Part shown: positions 1-7,924 of the stretch, one piece after another
How positions within the stretch are numbered: the stretch's first letter is position 1
Layout: every line of letters begins with the position of its first letter
Origin: Anaerotruncus colihominis
GTDB lineage: Bacteria > Bacillota > Clostridia > Oscillospirales > Ruminococcaceae
Assembly: GCA_025146135.1 (NCBI GenBank)
Contig: CP102255.1
Coordinates: 248,001 to 312,000 of the forward strand
Direction of reading: 5' to 3'
Length of the DNA stretch: 64,000 bases
Made by a program: the position numbers and the translations under genes
Notes under the pieces: generated by a model
What the model was told of the DNA's origin: nothing
Databases searched by the model: none
Seen by the model: only the letters and a program-made list of their open reading frames with translations

Positions 1-888
1 GCCGCCGCAGGAGGCATCCTCCCGCAGATAGCGGTGTGTGACGCTGTCCGGCCCGGACAGTGTACGGAATACATCGAGCTGCGGGTTTTCTTTGACATTC
101 ACAATAGCTTCGAACATGTCCATCGGGTTGGAGTGCTCCTGAAAGCCCATCGCTTCGATGATAGCCAGGCGTTCCTCCCGGATTTTTCCCGCGCAGCGGA
201 TCGACGCGGGCGTAAAGCCCTCCTGGAACAGAATAAAGTTGTCGCGCATCGCCTCTATGCGCGTGGCGGAAAGCACCGTCGTGGCCAGATGCATCACGAC
301 GTTGTCGGCATGGATCGCCGCCTCGAATACGTTTTTGACCGGCACAAAGTCCCAAACCCCCTTGAGCGCCTCGATGACGCGCGGCGTATCGCGGGCGGGC
401 AGGGACGCGATCTTTTTCGGGCGCAGCGGCAGGCCGACCGTCACCTCAGCGTCCTGCGTCAGCCGGCAGGGACAGAGGTTGCCCTCCTGTTCGGTCAGGG
501 TGACTTTTTTTGTCATATGAAGCTCATCAAATACCCGGCGGAATATGAACGCTCCCAGATTGCCGGGGACGATCAGGATATGCTGGCCGTCCTGCAAATA
601 CGGCGCGATTTTGCGCGCGATCTCCTCATGGCGCGGCGACATTACATGGACTGCAATGAGCTGCGCGTCCGCAACAGCCTTTTCGATGTCGGTTGTGGCG
701 GTTTCTATCCGTCCAATCGCATGGACCTTCCCGCGCAGCAGGATACCGCCGTTGGCTTCGATCTGTTTAAAACGTCCGGCGAACCGTTCGCCGTCGCAGA
801 GCGTGACGCGAAAGCCCTTATCAGCATAGATCGCCGCAGCGGCGTGGCCGGTGGCCCCGCCGCCGATCACTGTGATTTTTTCGATCAA
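1..888 (-). CDS. NAD/NADP octopine/nopaline dehydrogenase family protein (partial, runs off the left edge)
   Basis: Read on the minus strand from a TTG at 888. AGAGGTG lies about five bases upstream as ribosome binding site, and no ATG fits. The N-terminus carries a Rossmann nucleotide-binding motif (VIGGGATGHAAAA), followed by a body typical of the opine dehydrogenase superfamily, including a PGNLGAFIF stretch near residue 110. The frame is open for 296 codons to the window edge; family members are about 360 residues, so the C-terminal fifth or so is missing. The family reversibly condenses amino acids with keto acids using NAD(P)H in the cytosol, but many bacterial members have unknown substrates. 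It is divergent from the cdaR-type gene across a 457-bp gap, so shared regulation is possible. Confidence 0.8.
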   Translation of the reverse strand, partial: MIEKITVIGGGATGHAAAAIYADKGFRVTLCDGERFAGRFKQIEANGGILLRGKVHAIGRIETATTDIEKAVADAQLIAVHVMSPRHEEIARKIAPYLQDGQHILIVPGNLGAFIFRRVFDELHMTKKVTLTEQEGNLCPCRLTQDAEVTVGLPLRPKKIASLPARDTPRVIEALKGVWDFVPVKNVFEAAIHADNVVMHLATTVLSATRIEAMRDNFILFQEGFTPASIRCAGKIREERLAIIEAMGFQEHSNPMDMFEAIVNVKENPQLDVFRTLSGPDSVTHRYLREDASCGG

Positions 889-1256
889 TTGGGCACCTCT
901 TTTCCTGATTTTTAAAGGCGCTGCCGGCAGGCAGCTTCGCGAAAGCGCCGTCTCATCCATTTCATTGTACGGCCTGTGCGTTTGACAGTCAAATCGTTTT
1001 AATTGTTGGGGTCAGCAAAAAATTCGGCGGATGCGCGCCGCCTTCCTGCCGGTGCTGTTCGATTTTACAGAAAATGAAGATATAATTTGTATGATATATT
1101 CTTTGTAATATAATATATGTATATATTTTAGTACAAAGAACATATCGGCCGCACGGATGTTGTTAGTATAATAATTGCAGAGCGGTTGTCATACTGCTGT
1201 GCAGCCGGCGCGTCCGCTCCGCAGATATGGACATATGGGAAAAAGGATGTGTTGTT
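889..1256. other. Divergent intergenic region with AT-rich palindrome
   Basis: This stretch separates the opine-dehydrogenase-like gene and the cdaR unit. It begins with small GC-rich inverted repeats near 916-948 and becomes extremely AT-rich from about 1060 to 1140. A TATAAT hexamer at 1081-1086 is a plausible -10 element for rightward transcription, although the -35 17 bp upstream (TTCGAT) is weak. Just downstream of it lies a 42-bp near-perfect palindrome at 1099-1140. No convincing protein-coding frame is seen before 1257. Confidence 0.5.
1099..1140. promoter_or_regulatory. 42-bp AT-rich palindrome, candidate operator
   Basis: The outer arms TTCTTTGTA and TACAAAGAA are perfectly complementary. 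Continuing inward, 18 of 21 symmetric base pairs match. It lies about 13 bp downstream of a TATAAT at 1081-1086 and 206 bp upstream of cdaR. Its size is large for a single dimer operator, so it may bind two dimers or form a cruciform or RNA hairpin. Calling it an operator for the adjacent CdaR-like protein is inference. Confidence 0.4.
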
Positions 1257-1349
1257 ATGAAAACAGCCGGATGGACGGCTTGTTACGCCGGTATGCCCAT
1301 TATATTGACGGACTGGGATGAAGATACTTTTGAGGAGCCGGTACGATGA
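1257..1349 (+). CDS. Candidate 30-residue upstream ORF coupled to cdaR
   Basis: An ATG at 1257 is preceded by AAAAGGAT about 10 bases upstream. It opens a 30-codon frame rich in acidic residues near its end (DWDEDTFEEPVR). Its TGA stop at 1347-1349 overlaps the ATG of cdaR at 1346 in an ATGA arrangement, the classic geometry for translational coupling. GAGGAG within its last codons also serves as the ribosome binding site of cdaR. I do not recognise the peptide; it may be a leader or simply a chance frame. Confidence 0.4.
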   Translation: MKTAGWTACYAGMPIILTDWDEDTFEEPVR

Positions 1350-2509
1350 GCGGTTTTCAGCTTTCAACTCAAAGCGCCCAGCGCATTGTCGCTGAGATCG
1401 GCGGCATCGTGGGGCAAAACATCAATATGATGGACGCGCAGGGCTACATCATTGCAAGCACCGATCCGGCGCGCATCGGCTTTTTACACGAGGGCGCGCG
1501 CCAGATTATTGAAGAACGGCTGCCGGAACTATATATCCGCGCGGAGGAGGCGACTGCCACAGCGCGCACCGGGCTTAACCTGCCGATTACGCACCGCGGC
1601 GATATTGTCGGCGTCATCGGGATTACCGGCGAGTACGGACAGGTGATCGGATATGGGCAGGTTGTCAAGAAGATGACCGAGATTTTAATCAGGGAGAGCA
1701 CGGAGCAGGACGACAAACGCCTTGACCTGCGCATGCGCAGCCGGTTTCTGGAGAACTGGGTGCTTGCTGGCGGCCCTGTGCAGGGGCAGGCGCTTGCGGA
1801 ACGCGGCCTTGCTCTCGGCATCGATATCACCATCCCACGGCGCGTCATGGTGATCAGTGCGCAGGAACTGGAGCATTATACCGACAATATGGCCGGCCAG
1901 AAGCTGATTGAAAATGTGGAAAATGCGGTTGCCGCGATTGTCGAAGCTGAAAACGGCAACATTATCCTGCGAAATGCAGCCCGTCAGATTTTGCTGGTGC
2001 GTCAGCGCACCGATGAACAGATGCGCGCGTTGGCCCTGCGGCTGTGCAAGATGGCCAGGCAGACCTTTGGCGTTTATCTGTGCGCCGGTATCGACGGCGA
2101 GGCGGGCGACGTGCATAAAGCTTACGCGCAGGCCAATACGGCTTGGCGCAGCGCGCGCATGACGCGCAGCGGCGTAATGAAATACGACCAGGTTACGCTG
2201 GAGCTAGTCGCCGACGAGGTGTCGCGCCAGACAAAAATGGAGTTTATCCGCAAGGTGTTCCGTGGCTGCGGCTACGAGGAGGTGCGCCGCTGGATGGGGA
2301 TTCTGGAGGCGTATTACGAGTCCGAGGGTTCGATCTCCGCAGCGGCGCAGGCGTTATATATGCACAAGAATACCCTTCAGTACAAGCTTAAAAAACTATG
2401 CGACATTACAGGCCGCGACGTGCGGCTGCCGAGCGATTCGCCGGTTTTCTACATGGCCATGCTGTTTTTCAAGGAAGTCGAGGGCAGCCTGCTGCTTTTG
2501 GACGATTGA
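1346..2509 (+). CDS. cdaR: CdaR/PucR-type sugar diacid regulator
   Basis: A 387-residue cytosolic transcriptional regulator. Residues 4 to about 135 match the sugar-diacid recognition domain (SAQRIVAEIGGIVGQNINMMD, then ASTDPARIG and ITGEYGQV). The C-terminus from about 315 to 375 is a PucR-family helix-turn-helix (SISAAAQALYMHKNTLQYKLKKL). In enterobacteria CdaR activates genes for galactarate, glucarate and glycerate use. Here the gene sits directly upstream of a GntP-type permease and a glycerate kinase, the same functional company. Start chosen at the ATG with GAGGAG 9-10 bases upstream. The effector is inferred to be glycerate or a sugar diacid. Confidence 0.88.
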   Translation: MSGFQLSTQSAQRIVAEIGGIVGQNINMMDAQGYIIASTDPARIGFLHEGARQIIEERLPELYIRAEEATATARTGLNLPITHRGDIVGVIGITGEYGQVIGYGQVVKKMTEILIRESTEQDDKRLDLRMRSRFLENWVLAGGPVQGQALAERGLALGIDITIPRRVMVISAQELEHYTDNMAGQKLIENVENAVAAIVEAENGNIILRNAARQILLVRQRTDEQMRALALRLCKMARQTFGVYLCAGIDGEAGDVHKAYAQANTAWRSARMTRSGVMKYDQVTLELVADEVSRQTKMEFIRKVFRGCGYEEVRRWMGILEAYYESEGSISAAAQALYMHKNTLQYKLKKLCDITGRDVRLPSDSPVFYMAMLFFKEVEGSLLLLDD

Positions 2510-2705
2510 CACAAAAAGCCCGAATCAAATATATAACGGGTTGGTATGAAGGACAAAAATTCAGGTTGTTTTATGGGAACCGGCACATAGACAACTTGAG
2601 GGCAAAGACGATAGAATAAATTTGCAGGGGGATAAATGGGCGTCATTGTGGCGCGTTAAAAGAGTCCCCTGATAAAAGAAAGAGGTAGAAAAGGAGAGAA
2701 AAATC

Positions 2706-4241
2706 ATGAAGCAGGTCAAAATGATGTCGCTTTTGTCGGCTTTCGTTGTTTTATTGTCGGCGGCAGCTTGCGGCAGCAATACCCCCCCCCCCCCCGAGGC
2801 ATCCTCTGAGACTGGAAGCGCCCCGGTAGCTTCCGCCCCATCAGAACCGGCCGCGCAGGCTGGAGGCGCTGTACGCGGCTATACGCTGATCTCTGAAATT
2901 TGCGAATACAACCCTCGCGTAACGGCGATTGCCATTGAGTATGACAAGGAGCTTCAGCTTGCCGTCGATCTGGTTGACCGCTATGAGGTGACAGCGCAGC
3001 TTGACGCTGTTTCAAACTATGCCGGCGAGGAGCTGCCAGACAGCATACAGCCAAAAGCGCCGCGTGAAATTGTCAGGGCGTATACCTCGGACGGCCCAAA
3101 CGTAGGCGTCATGAAAAAAGGGAATTATGTGATCCTGGAGCTTGACCCATACGACGAAAATGCATCGGCAGTCTATCTTGGCTATTCCTACATACCGGAA
3201 GGTGGGGAAAAGGGCCAGTCGAAGGAAATCCTGCCCTACGGCGACAAGATGATTTATGAGGTCCGGCAGACGCTGCCCGTCAAATATGCGGACGGCAGCC
3301 TGACCAGCACAGGCGATACATTCCAGCAGGCGGGCTATCAGACACAGATCGTGGATGATTTTACACAACATCTGTATGAATCGGAAACACCGGGCCTGAC
3401 CTATAAAAAGCTCGCATACAATTTGTATCAGCCCGAGGCAGAGGAAGGGGAGACCTATCCGCTGGTCGTATTTTTGCATGGCTCCGCCTCCCGCTCCAAC
3501 AATCTGGAAGGGCATGACGAAACCCTTTCCCCGCTTTATAACAACCAGGGCGGTATCACATGGGTGAAAAACGCCCCGGGGCCGGCATATGTCTTTGTGC
3601 CGCAGTATTTCGATTATCCGGATGTGGAAACGAACAGCATCAACTGGAGTCATCCTGATATCACAACGATGACGATGGAAGTTGTGCAGCAGTTTTTGGA
3701 CGACCCCTCCATGAAAATTGATCCGAACCGCATTTATATTTCCGGCCTTTCGATCGGCGGCCGCGGTTCCTGGACCTTCCTGCGCAATCCCGAGTACTCC
3801 GACTATTTTGCCGGTGCGCTGATTTTGTGCGGTTCCGGCGGTGTGACAGCGTGGGATGTGATTACGGACGAGGAGTTGGCGCAGCTCAAAGCGGTGCGGA
3901 CGAGCGGCCTGCCGGTGTGGCTGTACCATAACGATACAGACCCGACCGTTCCGGTGGCAGGAAGCCGGAACGCATATAAGGTGATGCTGGATATTCCGCT
4001 GGACGCCCCGATGCCGGAACCGACTGCGGAAACGGAAGATTACCGTTATTATGAATCGGCCGACGGCAAGATCAAATACACGGAACTCAAGTTCAAGCCG
4101 GATCAGGTTAATGATAATCTTGGTATCTACACACCGGTTGGCCACTGGGTATGGGAAAATACGTTTAAGAATAAGGAAGTCATTGCATGGCTGTTTGAGC
4201 AAAATTTGCAGAACCGGGCGCCGACTGCATTCCCTGGCTAA
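2706..4241 (+). CDS. Secreted lipoprotein alpha/beta-hydrolase (putative esterase)
   Basis: 511 residues with a lipoprotein signal peptide (lipobox ending at Cys22), followed by a Pro/Ser/Ala-rich linker. The C-terminal half is an alpha/beta-hydrolase related to PHB-depolymerase and prolyl-oligopeptidase-type esterases: VVFLHGSASRS for the oxyanion hole, nucleophile Ser349 in GLSIGG, Asp412 in NDTDP and His480 in GHW. It should act outside the membrane on an ester substrate. A 14-C homopolymer at 2782-2795 encodes the linker prolines. Loss or gain of one C would bring a stop within about 20 codons, so expression could switch on and off. It precedes a GntP permease and a glycerate kinase, suggesting that it releases the acid the permease imports; substrate unproven. 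Confidence 0.78.
   Translation: MKQVKMMSLLSAFVVLLSAAACGSNTPPPPEASSETGSAPVASAPSEPAAQAGGAVRGYTLISEICEYNPRVTAIAIEYDKELQLAVDLVDRYEVTAQLDAVSNYAGEELPDSIQPKAPREIVRAYTSDGPNVGVMKKGNYVILELDPYDENASAVYLGYSYIPEGGEKGQSKEILPYGDKMIYEVRQTLPVKYADGSLTSTGDTFQQAGYQTQIVDDFTQHLYESETPGLTYKKLAYNLYQPEAEEGETYPLVVFLHGSASRSNNLEGHDETLSPLYNNQGGITWVKNAPGPAYVFVPQYFDYPDVETNSINWSHPDITTMTMEVVQQFLDDPSMKIDPNRIYISGLSIGGRGSWTFLRNPEYSDYFAGALILCGSGGVTAWDVITDEELAQLKAVRTSGLPVWLYHNDTDPTVPVAGSRNAYKVMLDIPLDAPMPEPTAETEDYRYYESADGKIKYTELKFKPDQVNDNLGIYTPVGHWVWENTFKNKEVIAWLFEQNLQNRAPTAFPG
2782..2795. repeat. Homopolymeric tract of 14 C
   Basis: Fourteen consecutive C residues lie inside the esterase lipoprotein gene, just after the lipobox. 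With 14 C the frame is open. With 13 C the ribosome reaches a TAG, and with 15 or 12 C a TGA, within about 15 codons. Such tracts are classic slipped-strand mispairing sites. Confidence 0.9.
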
Positions 4242-4259
4242 TATGATTTGAATCGCTGT

Positions 4260-4299
4260 GCGCCGGCCGTCTGGAGGAGACGACAGACATGGCCGGCGC
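4260..4299 (+). terminator. Hairpin between esterase lipoprotein and permease genes
   Basis: GCGCCGGCC at 4260-4268 pairs with GGCCGGCGC at 4291-4299, and the inner GTCTG pairs with CAGAC, giving about 14 bp with a small bulge. No long T run follows, so it is more likely an mRNA-stabilising or partial-termination element than a full terminator. Confidence 0.5.
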
Positions 4300-4332
4300 G
4301 CAGCCGGTGAAAATAATGAGGAGGTTTTTTTT

Positions 4333-5724
4333 ATGACAGGCTTTCCATTGATTATCGCATTCATCATTGCGGTTATACTGATGATTGTGGCAATCTCCAA
4401 ATTCAAAATCCATCCGTTTTTGTCGATCATGGGCGTTTCGCTCATACTCGGCCTTGTAGCGGGCATCCCTCTGGTGGACGTCAAGGACGCAAACGGAGCG
4501 GTCACGTCGCAGGGATTGGCGAACGTCATCGGCGCGGGCTTTTCCGGGACGTTTACAAGCATCGGTATCGTGATCATCCTGGGCGCGCTGATCGGCAGCA
4601 TCCTGGAGGCGACCGGCGCGGCGTTCAAGCTGGCGGATCTGGTGATTAAGCTCGTCGGCAAAAAGCGCCCCGAGCTGGCGATTCTGCTGATGGGCTGGGT
4701 CGTATCCATCCCGGTATTCTGTGATTCGGGCTTTGTTATCCTCAACCCGATCCGCAAGGCGCTTGTCAAGCGCACCATGACCTCGAGCGTCGCTATGACG
4801 GTCGCGCTCAGCGCGGGACTATATATTTCGCATGTGTTCATCCCGCCGACGCCTGGGCCGATCGCAGCCGCCAATACGCTCGGCATAGGGAACAATCTGC
4901 TGCTTGTCATGGGCATGGGCGCGCTGTGCTCAATCGCCCCGCTGATTGCCGGTTATTTCTTTGCAAAGTACATCGGTAAAAAGGTTAAAGCGGGCGACGA
5001 CATTGACAACGGCGAGGTTGTTAAGACGTATGAGCAGCTCGTCGCCGAATACGGCAAGCTCCCCGGCGGGCTTAATGCGCTGGCTCCGATCATTGTTCCG
5101 ATTTTGCTCATGGCGCTCGGTTCCATCTCCTCCATGGCCGGCTGGTCCGGGATGACGGCGGCGGTCTGCGGGTTTTTGGGCACCCCGATCATTGCTCTGG
5201 CGGCCGGCACGATCTTCGGCGTCATCCAGCTTTCTGTCGCGGGCAGGATGGATAAATTTTATGAGATCACCAATGAAACCCTCAAAACAGTCGGCCCGAT
5301 CCTGTTTGTCACAGCAGCCGGAGGCGTGCTCGGCAAGGTGATTTCCTCGTCCGATATGGTCAATTACATCACCGCCAACGCGGCGGCGCTCGAAACCATC
5401 GGCGTATTCTTCCCGTTTATCCTCGCTGCGATCCTCAAATCGGCACAGGGTTCCTCCACAGTGGCTATCACCACGACAGCCGGTATTCTTGCCCCGCTGA
5501 TGGGCGTGCTTGGCTTCACAACACCGGTCAGCGCCGCTTTGGCGGTTATGGCGATCGGCGCGGGCGCGATGACCGTTTCCCACGCGAACGATTCGTACTT
5601 CTGGGTTGTTACAAACTTTGGCGAGATGACACCGGATCAGGGCTACAAGACGCAGACGATGGGCACGCTGATCCTTGGAATCGCGGCCATGGCGGAGATC
5701 TTTGTCCTGTCCCTGGTTTTCTGA
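4333..5724 (+). CDS. GntP-family gluconate/glycerate-type permease
   Basis: 463 residues, almost entirely hydrophobic with 12 or more predicted membrane segments. It shows GntP-family features such as SKFKIHPFLSIMGVSLILGLVAGIPL near the N-terminus, VSIPVFCDSGFVIL, FIPPTPGPIAAAN and LKSAQGSSTVAITTTAGILAP. GntP proteins are proton symporters for gluconate and related hydroxy acids. The frame is open upstream, but the ATG at 4333 has a clear GAGG ribosome binding site while upstream starts do not. Position between an exported esterase and a glycerate kinase suggests glycerate or a close analogue as substrate; that is inference. Confidence 0.88.
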   Translation: MTGFPLIIAFIIAVILMIVAISKFKIHPFLSIMGVSLILGLVAGIPLVDVKDANGAVTSQGLANVIGAGFSGTFTSIGIVIILGALIGSILEATGAAFKLADLVIKLVGKKRPELAILLMGWVVSIPVFCDSGFVILNPIRKALVKRTMTSSVAMTVALSAGLYISHVFIPPTPGPIAAANTLGIGNNLLLVMGMGALCSIAPLIAGYFFAKYIGKKVKAGDDIDNGEVVKTYEQLVAEYGKLPGGLNALAPIIVPILLMALGSISSMAGWSGMTAAVCGFLGTPIIALAAGTIFGVIQLSVAGRMDKFYEITNETLKTVGPILFVTAAGGVLGKVISSSDMVNYITANAAALETIGVFFPFILAAILKSAQGSSTVAITTTAGILAPLMGVLGFTTPVSAALAVMAIGAGAMTVSHANDSYFWVVTNFGEMTPDQGYKTQTMGTLILGIAAMAEIFVLSLVF

Positions 5725-5758
5725 GATAGAGAAGGAACTATCGGAAAGGGATGTGAAA

Positions 5759-6682
5759 ATGGGAAGTTCAGCAACAAAGGGTGTTGCCGCCGCCATCGCC
5801 GCTGTTGTGGTGTGCGGATTGATCGGTTTTTCTGCGCAGCACACGGTGCGTATGAGTGAAGGAATAACCGCGGGAATGCCGGTTCTGACGACAAGCCAAA
5901 ACAGCACGCTCACGCCGACCGAAGGGATTCACACGCCCACGCAGGAGGAGCTGAAGGCTGCCTTTACCATCAGCGCGGATACATTGAGCGCCTATGCATG
6001 GGTCAATGAGGCGCAGTGTACCATGCCGATCCGCGAGGTGGCGGTCGATATCCAGGGACTCAACGCCGGCCATACATATAAAACAGAGCCGGAGCTTCAG
6101 GATAAGCAGTTGGGCGCGCAGGGCGTGCTGGTGGTGCGTCCGTACAGCGGGCCTTGGAACTGGATGAGCTACGAGACGATCGAGACAATCGACCAGGTGC
6201 TCGACGCGGTTTACGACAAATATGACCTGCCTGCGGATACGCCGCTTGTCCTGTTTGGACGCAGCATGGGCGGCGTGGGCGCGCTCAATTACGCGCACTA
6301 CGGCAAGCATCCCGTTTCGGCGGTCGCAGTCAACTGTCCGGTAACAAACCTGTCCTATCACTGCACGGAGCGGCCGGACTGCGCGGCGACCATATACAGG
6401 GCGTATAATTATTACGATTGCAGCGTTGAGGAAGCGGTGGCGCAGCACGATCCTATGCAGTTTATCGACGAGCTGCCCAAGGTGCCGTATTTCTTTGTCG
6501 CGGGCGACGCGGATGTGTCGGTCAATAAGGGCGTGCATTCAGATGTCTATGTTCCGCTGATGCGTGAAAAAGGATACGATGTTACTTACCTTGAGGTGCC
6601 CGGTATGGCGCATGTCGACCTGTTGAAGCATCCCGAAGCGCTCAAACAGTATTCTGACTTTATAGCAAGTTTCGCAAAATAA
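5759..6682 (+). CDS. Signal-anchored alpha/beta-hydrolase
   Basis: 307 residues. A hydrophobic segment at about 8-25 (AAAIAAVVVCGLIGF) looks like a signal anchor or uncleaved signal peptide. The catalytic triad is visible: nucleophile Ser169 in GRSMGG, Asp250 in AGDAD and His285 in GMAH. The protein thus resembles prolyl-oligopeptidase/dienelactone-hydrolase-like enzymes. It follows the permease gene by 34 bp with GGAAAGG as ribosome binding site; a GTG at 5753 is an alternative start. A second ester hydrolase in the same operon fits stepwise release of an acid such as glycerate. The specific substrate is unknown. Confidence 0.72.
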   Translation: MGSSATKGVAAAIAAVVVCGLIGFSAQHTVRMSEGITAGMPVLTTSQNSTLTPTEGIHTPTQEELKAAFTISADTLSAYAWVNEAQCTMPIREVAVDIQGLNAGHTYKTEPELQDKQLGAQGVLVVRPYSGPWNWMSYETIETIDQVLDAVYDKYDLPADTPLVLFGRSMGGVGALNYAHYGKHPVSAVAVNCPVTNLSYHCTERPDCAATIYRAYNYYDCSVEEAVAQHDPMQFIDELPKVPYFFVAGDADVSVNKGVHSDVYVPLMREKGYDVTYLEVPGMAHVDLLKHPEALKQYSDFIASFAK

Positions 6683-6727
6683 GAACCGGCAGGACGCTGC
6701 CGTAAAACGGATAAGGTGTGAAAAATC

Positions 6728-7861
6728 ATGCATAAATTTATTCTGATCCCCGATTCCTTTAAGGGCACAATGTCGTCCTCCGAAATCTGCGCGGTTATGG
6801 AACAGGCCATCCGCCGGCACGTGCCGGCGGCGCAGGTGTACGGCGTGCCCGTTGCGGACGGCGGCGAAGGCAGTGTGGACGCATTTTTGGGCGCTGTGGG
6901 CGGCGAAAAGGTTGACGCGCGCGTTCAGGGACCGTGGGGCGAGGATGTTGATGCGTTTTACGGTGTGCTGCCGGGCGGCGTGGCGGTGATCGAGATGGCG
7001 GCCGCGGCAGGGCTGCCGCTGGTGGGCGAGCGGCGCAGCGCCGAGCAGACAACCACCTATGGCGTGGGACAGCTCATGCGGCTTGCGCTCGAACGCGGAT
7101 GCAAAAAAATCATCATGGGCCTGGGCGGCAGCGCGACGAACGACGGCGGCTGCGGCGCGGCCGCGGCGATGGGCGCCGTGTTCAGGGACGACTGTGGGCA
7201 GGCGTTTGTCCCAGTCGGGGCAACGCTTTCGCGCATCGACTCCATCGACCTGTCCGGTATGCCAAAAGAGCTTGCCGGTGTGGAGATTGTGGCCATGTGC
7301 GACATCGACAATCCCTTGTGCGGGGAGCTTGGCGCGGCGCATGTGTTCGGTCCGCAGAAAGGCGCCGATCCGGCGATGGTCGAGTTGCTCGACGCAGGTC
7401 TTGCCCACATGGCCGGGATTGTGAAAAAGGACCTTGGACGCGATATCCTTTCGTTGCACGGCGCGGGCGCGGCCGGCGGAATGGGCGGCGGCATGGTCGC
7501 CTATTTCGGCGCGCAGCTTCAGATGGGTATCGAAACGGTGCTCGATACGGTCGGCTTCGACGCGCTTTTGGACGGCGCGGATATGGTCTTTTCCGGCGAG
7601 GGGAAGATCGACTTCCAGTCGCTGCTCGGCAAGGTGGTGATTGGCGTCGCACGCCGCACCAAAAGGGCGGGCGTTCCGCTGATCGCGGTCGTCGGCGATA
7701 TCGGCGACAATATTGACGCCGCGTATGAAGCGGGCGTATCGGCAATTTTCAGCATCAACCGCGTGGCGGTCCCTTATCAGCAGGCGCGCACGCGCGCAAA
7801 AAACGATCTGGCGCTCACCATGGATAATCTCATGCGCTTTTTTACCCGGATGGGGTTGTAA
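6728..7861 (+). CDS. glxK: Glycerate kinase
   Basis: 377 residues, full length for the GarK/GlxK glycerate 2-kinase family. The N-terminus KFILIPDSFKGTMSS and PVADGGEGSVDAF are hallmark motifs, as are GLGGSATNDGGCG near residue 137 and the late FSGEGKIDFQS. The enzyme phosphorylates D-glycerate with ATP to a phosphoglycerate, feeding lower glycolysis in the cytosol. It is the last gene of the cdaR-esterase-GntP-hydrolase run, 45 bp after the preceding stop, and is followed by a strong bidirectional hairpin. It gives the best clue to the pathway of the whole locus. Confidence 0.92.
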   Translation: MHKFILIPDSFKGTMSSSEICAVMEQAIRRHVPAAQVYGVPVADGGEGSVDAFLGAVGGEKVDARVQGPWGEDVDAFYGVLPGGVAVIEMAAAAGLPLVGERRSAEQTTTYGVGQLMRLALERGCKKIIMGLGGSATNDGGCGAAAAMGAVFRDDCGQAFVPVGATLSRIDSIDLSGMPKELAGVEIVAMCDIDNPLCGELGAAHVFGPQKGADPAMVELLDAGLAHMAGIVKKDLGRDILSLHGAGAAGGMGGGMVAYFGAQLQMGIETVLDTVGFDALLDGADMVFSGEGKIDFQSLLGKVVIGVARRTKRAGVPLIAVVGDIGDNIDAAYEAGVSAIFSINRVAVPYQQARTRAKNDLALTMDNLMRFFTRMGL

Positions 7862-7878
7862 GACGTACCCAAGTCGTA

Positions 7879-7920
7879 AATCAGCCAGCCGCCGGCCCAC
7901 AGGCCGGCGGCTGGCTGATT
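7879..7920. terminator. Perfect 19-bp hairpin between convergent genes
   Basis: A 19-bp perfect inverted repeat with a CACA loop lies between the glycerate kinase gene and the convergent DUF255 gene. T runs on either side are short, but the position and stability suit a bidirectional terminator. Confidence 0.8.
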
Positions 7921-7924
7921 GCTT

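Noticed and set aside
3012..4916. 634-codon open frame on the minus strand
   Set aside because: It lies antisense to the esterase and GntP genes, has biased basic/His/Arg composition and no domain. It is a shadow frame of GC-rich codon usage.
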